From: Pseudomonas sp. RIT288
GTDB taxonomy: Bacteria > Pseudomonadota > Gammaproteobacteria > Pseudomonadales > Pseudomonadaceae
Reading direction: 5' to 3'
NCBI RefSeq assembly: GCF_000631985.1
Contig: NZ_JFYN01000012.1
Span: forward strand, 248,001 to 312,000
Length of the DNA: 64,000 bases
How positions within the stretch are numbered: the first letter of the stretch is position 1; every line of letters begins with the position of its first letter. The notes under the pieces were generated by a model. The model was not told where the DNA came from and did no database searches. It worked only from the letters and a program-made list of their open reading frames with translations. This document shows positions 55,083 to 63,965 of this stretch, in pieces. The position numbers and the translations under genes were made by a program.

Positions 55083-55934
55083 TCAAGAAGTTCTTGGTTT
55101 GCCGTCAATGGCCGGTTCTGCATCCTTTGTAGCAGGTGTGGCGCCGGTCAGGTGACGGGCGATGAGCCCGCGATACCCGGCAGCGCCGAGGCAGGCACCG
55201 ACAATCGGTGCAAAAATCGGAATCAGGAAGTACGGAATATCGCGGCCGCCAGTGAAGGAAATTTCACCCCAGCCGGCGAAGAAAGTCATCAGTTTCGGAC
55301 CGAAGTCACGGGCCGGGTTCATTGCAAAACCGGTCAGCGGGCCCATCGAGCTGCCGATCACGGCAATCAGCAAACCGATCAGCAGCGGGGCCATCGGGCC
55401 TTTCGGCAGACCGTTGTTGTCATCGGTCAGGGCCATGATCACGCCCATCAGGATCGCGGTGATGATCATCTCGACGAGGAATGCCTGGGCGGTGGACAGC
55501 ACCGGATTGGGGAACGTCGAGAATACCGAGGCCAACTCAAGGCTGGCGGCGGTGCCACGCATCATGTGGTGGGTTTGTTCGTAATCGAAGAACAGGTTGC
55601 TATACAGCGTGTATACCAACAGCGCACCGCAGAAGGCGCCGGCGATCTGCGACAGGATATAGAACGGCAGTTTGCGCTTTTCGAAGTCGGCGAAAATGCT
55701 CAGGGCAATGCTCACGGCGGGGTTCAGATGCGCGCCCGAAACCCCGGCGGTCAAGTAGATCGCCATGCTCACGCCAACGCCCCAGATGATGCTGATTTCC
55801 CACAGGCCGAAGCTGGCGCCCGCGACTTTGAGCGCGGCGACACATCCGGTGCCGAAAAAGATCAGCAGTGCAGTCCCCAGAAACTCGGCCAGGCATTGGC
55901 CGGAAAGCGATGGTTGCTGTAAAGCAGTTGTCAT
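55083..55934 (-). CDS. glpF: GlpF, glycerol facilitator (aquaglyceroporin)
   Basis: 283-residue MIP-family channel with six membrane segments and the two NPA half-helices: HLNPAVSIALS (about residue 69) and AMNPARDFGPKL (about residue 205). It admits glycerol that GlpK then traps. ATG 55934 has GAGG six bases upstream. First gene of the glp cluster, with a promoter at 56062-56090. Confidence 0.94.
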   Translation of the reverse strand: MTTALQQPSLSGQCLAEFLGTALLIFFGTGCVAALKVAGASFGLWEISIIWGVGVSMAIYLTAGVSGAHLNPAVSIALSIFADFEKRKLPFYILSQIAGAFCGALLVYTLYSNLFFDYEQTHHMMRGTAASLELASVFSTFPNPVLSTAQAFLVEMIITAILMGVIMALTDDNNGLPKGPMAPLLIGLLIAVIGSSMGPLTGFAMNPARDFGPKLMTFFAGWGEISFTGGRDIPYFLIPIFAPIVGACLGAAGYRGLIARHLTGATPATKDAEPAIDGKPRTS

Positions 55935-56061
55935 TGAAAACCTCGATTTTTGTTGTTGTCTGGCGCGTTTGCCGTCAGGGCAGGGCGCGATTTTCCCCGG
56001 GGCAGGATCCCCATCCTGTTCCCGGTTTACTGCTGGGTGCTGCGGTGATGATAATTCTTAC

Positions 56062-56090
56062 ATTATTCAGATTCGAAAAAATATAGACAA
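56062..56090 (-). promoter_or_regulatory. Sigma-70-type promoter of glpF
   Basis: On the minus strand TTGTCT, a 17-base AT-rich spacer and AATAAT. The spacer holds TTCGAA (56072-56077), a possible regulator contact. It lies in a 362-base gap (55935-56296) between glpF and ybaK, in which I see no gene; the start point would leave a leader of about 120 bases. Confidence 0.55.
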
Positions 56091-56296
56091 GAAACAAACC
56101 TGTCAAAGGTCGAAAGTGAACCATCGGTCACAATTAAACTATCAGCTTGCTGAATGATCCTGCGGATAACTGCGGCGATAGTCCGGCGATTCGCCTGCAA
56201 AGCCCGGAAAACGGGGCTTGTGCTAGAGCCTTTTACGATGTGATGGCCTAGAATCCGGCGCAGGATTTTTCAGTTGATGCCGAGCCTGGAGCTGCC

Positions 56297-56767
56297 ATGA
56301 CCCCTGCGTTGGACTTGTTGAAAAAAGTTCGTGCCGAACATCGCGTGCACAGTTACGAACATGACCCCAAGGCCGCGTCCTATGGGCTGGAGGCCGCAGA
56401 GAAACTGGCGCTGGAGCCGGCGCAGGTGTTCAAGACGCTGCTCGCTGCCAGCGAAAAAGGTGAATTGCTGGTGGCGGTGGTGCCGGTCGTCGGAAGTCTT
56501 GACCTCAAAGGCCTGGCCCACGCGGCGGGCGTGAAGAAAGTCGAAATGGCTGACCCGGCTGCGGCGCAGCGTTCCACCGGTTACCTGTTGGGCGGCATCA
56601 GTCCACTGGGGCAGAAGAAGCGTCTGCGTACCTTCATCGATAACTCGGCCCAGGGCTTTGCGACTATTTATGTCAGTGCTGGCCGACGTGGCCTGGAAGT
56701 CGAACTGGCGCCGGCGGTTCTGGCTGAACACACCCAAGCCAAATTCGCCGACATCGGCCGCGTGTAA
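56297..56767 (+). CDS. ybaK: YbaK, Cys-tRNA(Pro) deacylase
   Basis: 156-residue trans-editing enzyme of the YbaK/EbsC/ProX family, which hydrolyses Cys mischarged on tRNA(Pro). Motifs: [20 protein letters not shown] with the key Lys (about residue 46), and [20 protein letters not shown], the substrate-binding GxxSPxG region. Length is the family norm. ATG 56297 has GGAG five bases upstream. Monocistronic. Confidence 0.88.
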   Translation: MTPALDLLKKVRAEHRVHSYEHDPKAASYGLEAAEKLALEPAQVFKTLLAASEKGELLVAVVPVVGSLDLKGLAHAAGVKKVEMADPAAAQRSTGYLLGGISPLGQKKRLRTFIDNSAQGFATIYVSAGRRGLEVELAPAVLAEHTQAKFADIGRV

Positions 56768-56862
56768 CGCTGATTTCTGTATGCAGAAAAATCGCCGGTT
56801 CTGTCACTGGTACGGATCCGGCCGGCGCTGCATGCTCTGCCCACGGACTTAGGGAGAAGGTT

Positions 56863-57645
56863 ATGCAGCTTGAGTTTCATCAGGTCGATGCGTTCAGTGA
56901 TCGGCCGTTCAGTGGCAATCCGGCGATGGTGTATCGGCTCGACGCATGGCTTGCGGATGAGCTGATGCAGAAGATCGCCGCCGAGCACAATCTGGCGGAA
57001 ACCGCGTTTGTGGTGCGCGAAGGCGCGGCGTGGCACATCCGCTGGTTCACCCCGACCACCGAAGTGCCGTTGTGTGGGCACGCCACACTGGCCAGCGCCT
57101 ATGTGTTGTTCGAGGTCTACAAGGAAAACGTCGAGCGTCTGGACTTCATCTGCAAGTCCGGGCCGCTGAGCGTCAGTCGCGAGGGCGATCGCCTGTGGCT
57201 GGACTTCCCGTCGATTGTGCCGTCAGAGATTGGCGTGACGCTGGATGTCGAGCGCGCGCTGGGCGTCGAGGCAGTGGATGTGCTCGGTTCCAACGAGTTG
57301 TTTGTGGTGCTGGAGTCGGAGCAGGCAGTGCTCGACTGCACGCCGGACATGGCTGCACTGGCGAAACTGCCGTGGCTCGGCGCCATCGTGACGGCGCGCG
57401 GCAATCAGCACGATTTCGTTTCGCGCTACTTCGCCCCGGCGATCGGCATCAATGAAGATCCGGTCACTGGATCGACGCATTGCAGCTTGATTCCGTACTG
57501 GTCGAAACGTCTGGGCAAATCCAGTTTGACTGCGTGCCAGCGTTCGGCGCGGGGCGGGGAGCTGTTCTGTCGGCTGGAAGGGGAGCGGGTCAAGATCGGC
57601 GGGAATGCGACGCTGGTGGCCAGCGGTACCTTGATCCTCGGTTAA
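56863..57645 (+). CDS. PhzF-family isomerase-like protein
   Basis: 260-residue protein of the PhzF/diaminopimelate epimerase-like fold. Visible: the start FHQVDAFSDRPFSGNPAMVY, the catalytic Glu in AEHNLAETAFV (about residue 45), the PLCGHATLASAYVLF stretch and, in domain 2, EDPVTGSTHCSLIPYW. True phenazine PhzF acts on DHHA, but this gene is not in a phenazine operon, so it is one of the many relatives of unknown substrate. ATG 56863 has GGAGAAG before it. Ends at a REPIN. Confidence 0.85.
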   Translation: MQLEFHQVDAFSDRPFSGNPAMVYRLDAWLADELMQKIAAEHNLAETAFVVREGAAWHIRWFTPTTEVPLCGHATLASAYVLFEVYKENVERLDFICKSGPLSVSREGDRLWLDFPSIVPSEIGVTLDVERALGVEAVDVLGSNELFVVLESEQAVLDCTPDMAALAKLPWLGAIVTARGNQHDFVSRYFAPAIGINEDPVTGSTHCSLIPYWSKRLGKSSLTACQRSARGGELFCRLEGERVKIGGNATLVASGTLILG

Positions 57646-57650
57646 AAGCT

Positions 57651-57718
57651 AAAAGATCGCAGCCTTCGGCAGCTCCTACAGGGATGAATGTAGGCGCTGC
57701 CGAAGGCTGCGATCTTCT
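57651..57718. repeat. REPIN, family B, short
   Basis: AAAAGATCGCAGCCTTCGGC and its complement separated by only a few bases, between two convergent genes. Confidence 0.85.
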
Positions 57719-57722
57719 GATC

Positions 57723-58832
57723 TTAGAGGGCGGCGCTGTAGCGGCGGACGCCGTTTTCCGCCGCCGGGATTTGTGCCGCGGTACTGCCGCTGGCCTGGAA
57801 CAGAACCAGGTGTTCGGCGGCAACACGAATCCCCACCTCCGCACCCACCTGATGGTCGGCATGGCTCGGGAAGATCGATTCCAGCTGCGCACCGGTCGGC
57901 AGTTGCAGGCGATACAGGGTCGAAGCACCGAGGAAGGTCTTGCCGACAATCCGTGCTTTCAACCCACTGTCCGGGGCATAAACGATGTCATCCGGACGCA
58001 GCAACACATCCACCGCGCCGCCCACCGGCCAGGTGTAGGCCCGGTTGCCGCGCAGTTCGCCGAGTTCGGTCTGCACCGATTCCGGGCTGCCGAGCTGGCC
58101 GCGAATGAAATAGCCCTGACCGATGAAGCTGGCGACAAACGGCGTCGCCGGCTCATGGTAAAGGTTGTAGGGCGTGTCCCACTGCTCCAGCCGACCTTCC
58201 TTGAATACGCCAACGTGATCGCTGACGGCGAAGGCTTCTTCCTGGTCGTGAGTCACCAGAATCGCACTGGTGCCACGGGCCTTGAGGATGTCGCGCACTT
58301 CGTGGCTGAGCTTGCGGCGCAGTTCGCCATCGAGGTTGGAGAACGGTTCGTCGAGCAGCAACAGTTGCGGCTCCGGCGCCAGGGCGCGGGCGAGGGCAAC
58401 ACGCTGTTGCTGGCCGCCGGACAGCTCGTGCGGGAAGCGTTTGCCGAGGTTCTTCAGGTTGACCAGTTCCAGCAGCTCCTCGGTGACGCGCTCCTTGTTC
58501 GGGTGCTTGCGGATACCGAAGGCGATGTTGTCTGCGACGCTCAGGTGCGGGAAGAGCGCGTAGTCCTGGAACACCATGCCGATCCGGCGCTTTTCCGGGG
58601 CCAGGGTGAAACCGGCGCTGGAGATGGTCTCGCCGCCGAGCTGGATTTCCCCTTCGTGCACCGGTTCGAAACCGGCAATCGCGCGCAGAGTGGTGGTTTT
58701 GCCGCAGCCGGACGAGCCGAGCAGGCAACCTATGTCACCGGCGTTGAGGTGCAGATTGAGGTTCTGCACCACGCGTTGATCTTGATAGCCGCAAGCGAGG
58801 TTGCGCAGGTTCAGCAGTAGTTCATGGCTCAT
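57723..58832 (-). CDS. ABC transporter ATPase (FbpC-like), overlapping argF
   Basis: 369-residue ATPase of the iron(III)/spermidine/sulfate-type importer family: Walker [17 protein letters not shown]-loop [11 protein letters not shown], signature [15 protein letters not shown], Walker [13 protein letters not shown], switch His in [10 protein letters not shown], then a TOBE-like C-terminal domain (about residues 240-360). No permease or binding protein is adjacent. Its ATG overlaps the argF stop by ATGA, so it is made from the argF message. I recall the same pairing in P. aeruginosa, which suggests a function linked to arginine supply or simple conservation; the substrate is unknown. Confidence 0.85.
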   Translation of the reverse strand: MSHELLLNLRNLACGYQDQRVVQNLNLHLNAGDIGCLLGSSGCGKTTTLRAIAGFEPVHEGEIQLGGETISSAGFTLAPEKRRIGMVFQDYALFPHLSVADNIAFGIRKHPNKERVTEELLELVNLKNLGKRFPHELSGGQQQRVALARALAPEPQLLLLDEPFSNLDGELRRKLSHEVRDILKARGTSAILVTHDQEEAFAVSDHVGVFKEGRLEQWDTPYNLYHEPATPFVASFIGQGYFIRGQLGSPESVQTELGELRGNRAYTWPVGGAVDVLLRPDDIVYAPDSGLKARIVGKTFLGASTLYRLQLPTGAQLESIFPSHADHQVGAEVGIRVAAEHLVLFQASGSTAAQIPAAENGVRRYSAAL

Positions 58833-59752
58833 GCGTGGTGATATGCCGGTTCGACGAGGAACTCGAGCAGGGCCTTCTGTGCGTGGAGACGGTTTTCTGC
58901 CTGATCCCAGGCGACGGAGCGCGGGTCATCAAGCAGGTCGAGGCTGATTTCTTCACCGCGGTGCGCCGGCAGGCAATGCATGAACAGCACATCTTCAGCC
59001 GACAGATCGAGCAGGGCGCGGGTCACCTGGAACGGTGCGAACAGTTTCAGGCGCTTGGCAGTTTCCTCTTCCTGACCCATCGAAGTCCAGACATCGGTGC
59101 TCACCAGATGCGCACCGCGCACGGCGTCTTGCGGATCGCGGACGATGGTCACGCGATCGCCGGCGCGGGCGACGAACTCAGGATTGGGCTCGTAGCCCTG
59201 CGGGCAGGCAACGCGCAACTGGAAGTCGAACTGGATCGCCGCTTCTATATAGCTGTTGCACATGTTGTTGCCGTCGCCGATCCACGCCACGGTCTTGCCC
59301 TGGATCGAGCCACGGTGCTCAAGGAAGGTCTGCATGTCGGCCAGCAACTGGCACGGGTGCAGGTCATCGGACAGGCCATTGATCACCGGCACGCGTGAAT
59401 TGGCGGCGAATTCGGTCAGGGTGCTGTGGGCAAAGGTACGGATCATCACCGCGTCGAGCATGCTCGACATGACGATGGCGCAGTCACCGATCGGCTCGCC
59501 ACGGCCCAGTTGGGTGTCACGTGGCGAGAGGAAGATCGCCTGACCGCCGAGCTGGATCATGCCGGCCTCGAAGGAGATCCGGGTACGGGTCGAGGATTTT
59601 TCGAAGATCATCCCCAGGACGCGGTTTTTCAGAGGCTCGAACAGTACGCCGCGGTTACGCAGGTCCTTGAGCTCAACGCCTCGACGGATCACGCTGACCA
59701 GCTCTTCGGGCGTGCAATCCATCAGGGAGAGAAAGTGCCTTGCGCTCATCAT
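58829..59752 (-). CDS. argF: ArgF, anabolic ornithine carbamoyltransferase
   Basis: 307-residue enzyme converting ornithine and carbamoyl phosphate to citrulline in arginine biosynthesis. Carbamoyl-phosphate site [10 protein letters not shown] (about 51-60), [24 protein letters not shown], and ornithine-side [12 protein letters not shown] are all present. It matches P. aeruginosa ArgF closely from memory. Two ATGs stand in tandem at 59752 and 59749; AAGG lies six bases before the first. An ArgR-like box and a likely promoter lie about 125 bases upstream. Confidence 0.93.
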   Translation of the reverse strand: MMSARHFLSLMDCTPEELVSVIRRGVELKDLRNRGVLFEPLKNRVLGMIFEKSSTRTRISFEAGMIQLGGQAIFLSPRDTQLGRGEPIGDCAIVMSSMLDAVMIRTFAHSTLTEFAANSRVPVINGLSDDLHPCQLLADMQTFLEHRGSIQGKTVAWIGDGNNMCNSYIEAAIQFDFQLRVACPQGYEPNPEFVARAGDRVTIVRDPQDAVRGAHLVSTDVWTSMGQEEETAKRLKLFAPFQVTRALLDLSAEDVLFMHCLPAHRGEEISLDLLDDPRSVAWDQAENRLHAQKALLEFLVEPAYHHA

Positions 59753-59875
59753 TGACTACCTTTTTGCTACAGACCGCAGATGCTCAAAGCCTTGTTTAAC
59801 GGAACAACGGGCGAGACCTGCGGCGTAAGCCGCACGGGGCGACGAAATAGGGGGAGGCGCGATATTGACACTAAA

Positions 59876-59891
59876 TGTCGCGTTACGCCAA
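59876..59891 (+). promoter_or_regulatory. Candidate ArgR operator of argF
   Basis: TGTCGCGTTACGCCAA fits the Pseudomonas ArgR pattern TGTCGC-N8-AA exactly; a weaker copy (AGGCGC-N8-CA) precedes it at 59856-59871 in the same direction. On the minus strand TTGGCG and CAATAT, with an 18-base spacer, overlap the sites and could be the argF promoter, consistent with repression by arginine. Confidence 0.55.
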
Positions 59892-60094
59892 TAGGCTACG
59901 GTTTTTGCGGGATTCGGAGGGCGCACTGGATGTTGCAGTACGCAGTTGAAGCCGGGTTCAAGACAGCAGCGAGCCTCTTTGTACACTGGCCTCGCGGGGC
60001 TTGGCAATGCAGCGTGGCGGGGATCAGGTCGACCAGGTCGGTTTACGACCGTGGCGCCACGCCATCACTTGGTCGGATGCTCAGACTGAAACAT

Positions 60095-60122
60095 TTGCTA
60101 AAGCAAAGTGCTGGGTTATAAA
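60095..60122 (+). promoter_or_regulatory. Sigma-70-type promoter of the 60153 gene
   Basis: TTGCTA, a 16-base spacer and TATAAA, about 30 bases before the start codon at 60153; AGGA lies nine bases before that ATG. Confidence 0.6.
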
Positions 60123-60152
60123 TAAGTTTCGAGCGACGCAGGAAGCCTCCGC

Positions 60153-60443
60153 ATGGAATCGAAAGAACAACTGTTAATGGAACTGCTGGGCCACACGGCG
60201 CGCTCACTGACCCATCTCACCGCTTCGGTGACTTCAATGTCCTTCGAACTGCTGCGCAGCGAAGACGAAGTGGTCAAGACCGCCGGCCGCCACATGATCG
60301 ATCGCATGGCGACCATCAGTGCCGGGCTCGACGAGCACTGGCGACTGATCGGCGAACTCACCGGCGTGCACGTCGCCCACGAGCAGATCGAAACCATTCA
60401 GGAAATCCAGCTGCAGGCGCCGCCGCAGTTGCCGTCCAACTGA
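60153..60443 (+). CDS. Small hypothetical helical protein
   Basis: 96 residues, no signal peptide or cysteine. Not a family I can name. It is strongly amphipathic-helical with hydrophobic heptads (LLMELLGHTARSLTHLTASV), and ends in a Gln/Pro-rich tail. It has a clear promoter and ribosome-binding site and typical codon use, so it is a real gene. Small helical-bundle proteins of this type occur widely in Pseudomonas without known function. Next gene 137 bases downstream. Confidence 0.7.
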   Translation: MESKEQLLMELLGHTARSLTHLTASVTSMSFELLRSEDEVVKTAGRHMIDRMATISAGLDEHWRLIGELTGVHVAHEQIETIQEIQLQAPPQLPSN

Positions 60444-60580
60444 GCCTGGCGGGCTATCGGCTCGCCTGATAGCCGTCGATTCACAAGACGAACATCGCTG
60501 GCGTCACTCCCGTACACGGGCCATAGTTTTGTTCCCGCAGGCATGCCCGTTGCCTGCCCAGAACAAGACAGAGACTGGCC

Positions 60581-62686
60581 ATGACCAAGACTCTCCATCA
60601 CCGTGCCTGCCACCTGTGCGAAGCTATTTGCGGCCTGACTATCGAGACCACCGAAACCGATGGTAGCGTCGCGATCACCTCGATCAAGGGCGATGCCCTC
60701 GACACGTTCAGTCGTGGGCACATCTGCCCCAAGGCCGTGGCCCTGCAAGACATCCAGAGCGATCCCGATCGCCTGCGCCAGCCAATGCGCCGGGTCGGCA
60801 GCGAATGGCTGCCGATCGAGTGGGACGAAGCCTTTGCGCTGGTGGCCGAACGTCTGGCGGCGATTCAGGAGCGTCACGGGCAGAACGCCGTGGCGGTCTA
60901 TCAGGGCAACCCGAGCGTACACAACTACGGGCTCATGACCCACAGCAACTATTTCCTCGGCCTGCTGAAGACGCGCAACCGCTTCTCGGCGACCTCGGTC
61001 GATCAGTTACCGCATCACCTGAGCAGTTACCTGATGTATGGCCACGGCTTGCTGTTGCCGATCCCGGACATCGATCACACCGATTTCATGCTGATCCTCG
61101 GCGGCAACCCGCTGGCGTCGAACGGCAGCATCATGACCGTGCCGGATGTCGAAAAGCGTCTGAAGGCGATTCAGGCGCGCGGCGGCAAAGTGGTGGTAGT
61201 CGACCCGCGGCGCAGCGAAACGGCGGCCATCGCCGATCAGCACTTGTTCGTGCGGCCCGGTGGCGACGCGGCGTTGCTGTTCGGGGTGCTCAACACCTTG
61301 TTCAATGAAGGCCTGACCCGTGACAGTCACTTGCCGGTTGATGGCCTCGATGAAGTGCGCGCAGCCGTCGCCACGTTCACTGCCGAAGCCATGAGCCCGC
61401 TGTGTGCGGTGCCGGCGGAGCAGATCCGCCAACTGGCGCGGGATTTCGCCGCAGCGCCGAGCGCGGTGTGCTACGGGCGCATGGGTGTTTCCACTCAGGC
61501 GTTCGGCACCTTGTGCCATTGGCTGGTGCAGTTGATCAATCTGGTCACCGGCAACCTTGACCGGGTCGGCGGAGCGTTGTGCACCGAGCCGGCGGTGGAT
61601 CTGGTGGCATCGACCTCGGGCGGGCATTTCAACAAATGGCAGAGCCGGGTGTCCGGGCGCCCTGAGTACGGCGGCGAACTGCCGGTGTCGGCGCTGGCTG
61701 AAGAGATGCTCACCGAAGGTGAAGGGCAGATTCGCGCGCTGATCACCGTCGCCGGCAATCCGGTGTTGTCGACGCCGAACGGCCGGCAACTGGAGCAGGC
61801 GCTGGATGGCCTGGAGTTCATGCTCAGCATTGATCTGTACATCAACGAAACCACGCGTTACGCCGATTTGATCCTGCCATCGACCTCGGCGCTGGAGAAC
61901 GATCACTACGACACTACGTTCAACCTGTTCGCGGTGCGCAACGTCACCCGCTTCAACCGGGCGATTCTCGCCAAACCCGAGGGCGCATTGCACGACTGGG
62001 AGATCTTTGTCGGCCTGGCCAAGGCGTTTGCCGAGAAGACCGGCAAGGAGCTGAAACCGACGATGCCGCCGGCGAAGATGATCGACATGGGCCTGCGCAT
62101 GGGTCTGTATGGCGATGCATCCGAGCAAAAGCTGTCATTGGCGACGTTGTTCGATCATCCGCACGGGATTGATCTTGGGGCGTTGAAACCGAATCTTGCC
62201 GCTCGCCTCAAGACGCCGAATCAACGGGTGCAGGCTGCGCCGCCGGAGATCCTCGCAGACCTCGCACGCTTCGCGGCCTTGCAGGCGCCAGCCGCTGATG
62301 AGCTGTTGATGATTGGCCGTCGGCATGTGCGCAGCAACAATTCCTGGATGCACAATTATCATCGTCTGGTGAAGGGCAAGCCACGGCATCAATTGTTGAT
62401 GCACCCGGATGACCTCGCCAGCCGTGGGCTCAACGATGGTCAGTTAGTTCGCGTCAGCTCGCGGGTAGGGCAGATCGAGGTCGAAGTGCTCGGCAGCCTG
62501 GATATGATGAAGGGCGTGGTCAGCCTTCCGCACGGGTGGGGGCATGCGCGGCCGGGCGTGCAAATGGCGATTGCCAGCGGTCAGCCGGGGTCGAGTGCCA
62601 ACGACCTGACGGATGAATGCCAACTCGACGAGTTGTCGGGCAACGCCGCGCTCAATGGCGTACCGGTGACGGTGGCGGCGGCCTGA
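60581..62686 (+). CDS. Molybdopterin oxidoreductase (DMSO reductase family)
   Basis: 701-residue cytoplasmic molybdoenzyme. N-terminal [4Fe-4S] cysteines C10, C13, C17 and C49 (ACHLCEAICGL ... GHICPKA), the molybdopterin regions ADFMLILGGNPLASNGS-type DFMLILGGNPLASN and VVVVDPRRSETAAIADQHLF, and a C-terminal MopB_CT domain ending LNDGQLVRVSSRVGQIEVEV are visible. At the position where formate dehydrogenases carry Cys or Sec as molybdenum ligand this protein reads SVDQLPHHLSS, with no Cys or Sec, so its ligand would be Asp, Ser or absent and the substrate is unclear. No partner subunit or twin-arginine signal is visible. Stand-alone. Confidence 0.85.
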   Translation: MTKTLHHRACHLCEAICGLTIETTETDGSVAITSIKGDALDTFSRGHICPKAVALQDIQSDPDRLRQPMRRVGSEWLPIEWDEAFALVAERLAAIQERHGQNAVAVYQGNPSVHNYGLMTHSNYFLGLLKTRNRFSATSVDQLPHHLSSYLMYGHGLLLPIPDIDHTDFMLILGGNPLASNGSIMTVPDVEKRLKAIQARGGKVVVVDPRRSETAAIADQHLFVRPGGDAALLFGVLNTLFNEGLTRDSHLPVDGLDEVRAAVATFTAEAMSPLCAVPAEQIRQLARDFAAAPSAVCYGRMGVSTQAFGTLCHWLVQLINLVTGNLDRVGGALCTEPAVDLVASTSGGHFNKWQSRVSGRPEYGGELPVSALAEEMLTEGEGQIRALITVAGNPVLSTPNGRQLEQALDGLEFMLSIDLYINETTRYADLILPSTSALENDHYDTTFNLFAVRNVTRFNRAILAKPEGALHDWEIFVGLAKAFAEKTGKELKPTMPPAKMIDMGLRMGLYGDASEQKLSLATLFDHPHGIDLGALKPNLAARLKTPNQRVQAAPPEILADLARFAALQAPAADELLMIGRRHVRSNNSWMHNYHRLVKGKPRHQLLMHPDDLASRGLNDGQLVRVSSRVGQIEVEVLGSLDMMKGVVSLPHGWGHARPGVQMAIASGQPGSSANDLTDECQLDELSGNAALNGVPVTVAAA

Positions 62687-62783
62687 ACATGACCGTCGGG
62701 GAGACCGAGCATGGCGCTCGGGATTCCGTTACAATGCGTCACCGTGCCGACCCATGAGTCGGAAAGTTCAGCCGAGGTGCTCC

Positions 62784-63125
62784 ATGGATATCATCGAAAC
62801 GATTAAAGAGCAGATTGCCAACAACACCATTCTGCTTTACATGAAAGGCTCGCCGAATGCCCCGCAGTGTGGCTTCTCCGCGAAAGCTGCGCAGGCCGTG
62901 ATGGCGTGTGGCGAAAAGTTTGCGTACGTGGATATCCTGCAGAACCCGGAAATCCGCGCCAACCTGCCGAAGTACGCCAACTGGCCGACTTTCCCGCAAC
63001 TGTGGGTCGGCGGTGAGCTGGTCGGCGGTAGCGACATCATGACCGAGATGGCTGCAGACGGTTCGCTGCAAAGCACCATCAAGGCGGCGGTCGAAGCCGC
63101 TGCTGCGAACAAGTCCGAAGCTTGA
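62784..63125 (+). CDS. grxD: GrxD, monothiol glutaredoxin
   Basis: 113-residue monothiol glutaredoxin (Grx4 type), which carries and transfers [2Fe-2S] clusters. The CGFS active site is in MKGSPNAPQCGFSAKA (Cys about residue 30), followed by YVDILQNPEIRANLPKYANW and the glutathione-binding WPTFPQLWVGGELVGGSDI. ATG 62784 has GAGGTG four bases upstream; the in-frame ATG 30 bases earlier adds an unlikely tail. A strong terminator follows. Bacterioferritin, another iron protein, is convergent with it. Confidence 0.92.
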   Translation: MDIIETIKEQIANNTILLYMKGSPNAPQCGFSAKAAQAVMACGEKFAYVDILQNPEIRANLPKYANWPTFPQLWVGGELVGGSDIMTEMAADGSLQSTIKAAVEAAAANKSEA

Positions 63126-63153
63126 TCCCGCTTCACTCGGCGCTGGTTCCTCC

Positions 63154-63190
63154 TGTAGGAGCTGTCGAGTGAAACGAGGCTGCGATCTTT
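63154..63190. repeat. Single family-B REP, variant
   Basis: TGTAGGAGCTGTCGAGTGAA ... GCTGCGATCTTTCG: one arm with a changed centre (GTCGAGTGAAACGAGGC). Together with the inverted copy at 63284 it brackets the grxD terminator. Confidence 0.7.
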
Positions 63191-63205
63191 CGATCTGCAG
63201 CCAAT

Positions 63206-63242
63206 AAAAAGCCCCGCACCTCGAAAGAGGGCGGGGCTTTTT
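63206..63242 (+). terminator. Rho-independent terminator of grxD
   Basis: AAAAAGCCCCGC and GCGGGGCTTTTT pair around a 13-base loop that is itself partly paired (CCTC/GAGG). A-run and T-run on both sides, so it can stop grxD and the convergent bfr transcript. Confidence 0.92.
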
Positions 63243-63283
63243 AGTGCGCTGGAAAAGTTAATGCGAGTTGCCAGTGCAATCTG

Positions 63284-63312
63284 AAAAGATCGCAGCCTGC
63301 GGCAGCTCCTAC
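63284..63312. repeat. Single family-B REP
   Basis: AAAAGATCGCAGCCTGCGGC plus AGCTCCTAC, inverted relative to the copy at 63154. It overlaps the last codon of bfr. Confidence 0.75.
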
Positions 63313-63782
63313 TCTTCGCCCATCTGTGATTGCAGATAGTTCTCGAGACCGACTTTATCGATCAGGCCCAGTTGGGTTTCCAGCCAGTCGATGTGCTCCT
63401 CTTCGGATTCGAGAATGTCTTCGAGCAGTTCACGGCTGCCGAAGTCGCCAACCGATTCGCAGTGGGCGATGGCGGCTTTCAGATCGGCGTGGCCGGTCTT
63501 CTCGATACGCAGGTCGCATTCCAGCATTTCCCGGGTGTGCTCGCCGATGTGCAGCTTGCCCAGATCCTGCACGTTCGGCAGGCCTTCGAGGAACAGGATG
63601 CGCTTGATCAGCTTGTCCGCGTGTTTCATCTCGTCGATGGATTCGTGGTACTCGTGCTTGCCCAGCTTGTTCAGGCCCCAATCTTCATACATGCGCGCAT
63701 GCAGGAAGTACTGATTGATCGCGACCAGCTCATTGGCAAGGATCTTGTTGAGATGCTGGATGACTGTAATGTCGCCTTTCAT
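63309..63782 (-). CDS. bfr: Bacterioferritin (haem-binding type)
   Basis: 157-residue iron-storage subunit of a 24-mer cage. All six ferroxidase ligands are at the canonical positions (E18, E51, H54, E94, E127, H130), and the haem ligand M52 is present ([11 protein letters not shown]), so it is the haem-binding BfrB type. It stores iron released as Fe(II) through electron transfer from Bfd, which is not in this window. ATG 63782 has a GGAG-like site (GGGAGT region) upstream on the minus strand. A REP overlaps the last codon. Confidence 0.94.
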   Translation of the reverse strand: MKGDITVIQHLNKILANELVAINQYFLHARMYEDWGLNKLGKHEYHESIDEMKHADKLIKRILFLEGLPNVQDLGKLHIGEHTREMLECDLRIEKTGHADLKAAIAHCESVGDFGSRELLEDILESEEEHIDWLETQLGLIDKVGLENYLQSQMGEE

Positions 63783-63821
63783 GATGGGAGTCCTGCCCTG
63801 TATTAGCTGTATATAAAGCGG

Positions 63822-63850
63822 AGTTTGAGCTTGGTATTTATAAGTGTCAA
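63822..63850 (-). promoter_or_regulatory. Possible sigma-70 promoter of bfr
   Basis: Minus-strand TTGACA, a 17-base spacer and CAAACT (poor -10). The upstream 63850-63900 stretch is very AT-rich and could hold iron-responsive sites, but no clear Fur box was found. Confidence 0.4.
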
Positions 63851-63940
63851 ACCTAAGTTATTGAATAATAAATGAAATTAAATCTGAATAAGAATGTTTG
63901 TGTTCCGCGTCTAGCGTCTAACCGATTGATTTGCAGGCAT

Positions 63941-63965
63941 AAAAAAACCGGACATTAGTCCGGTT
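63941..63965 (-). terminator. Rho-independent terminator of a gene beyond the window
   Basis: AACCGGAC and GTCCGGTT form an 8-bp stem with a four-base loop and seven T residues on the minus strand. It should end a minus-strand gene entering from the right; a TAA at 63984-63986 may be that gene's stop. Confidence 0.75.

Larger units (their letters stand above)
59753..60152. other. Divergent region, argF / small hypothetical gene
   Basis: 400 bases between divergent genes. Contents recognised: an ArgR-like box (59876-59891) and a sigma-70 promoter for the plus-strand gene (60095-60122), both listed separately. The middle (about 59900-60090) shows no gene, repeat or known motif. Confidence 0.5.

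Noticed and set aside
56863..57645. Phenazine biosynthesis operon
   Set aside because: Only a PhzF-like gene is present; no other phz genes flank it.
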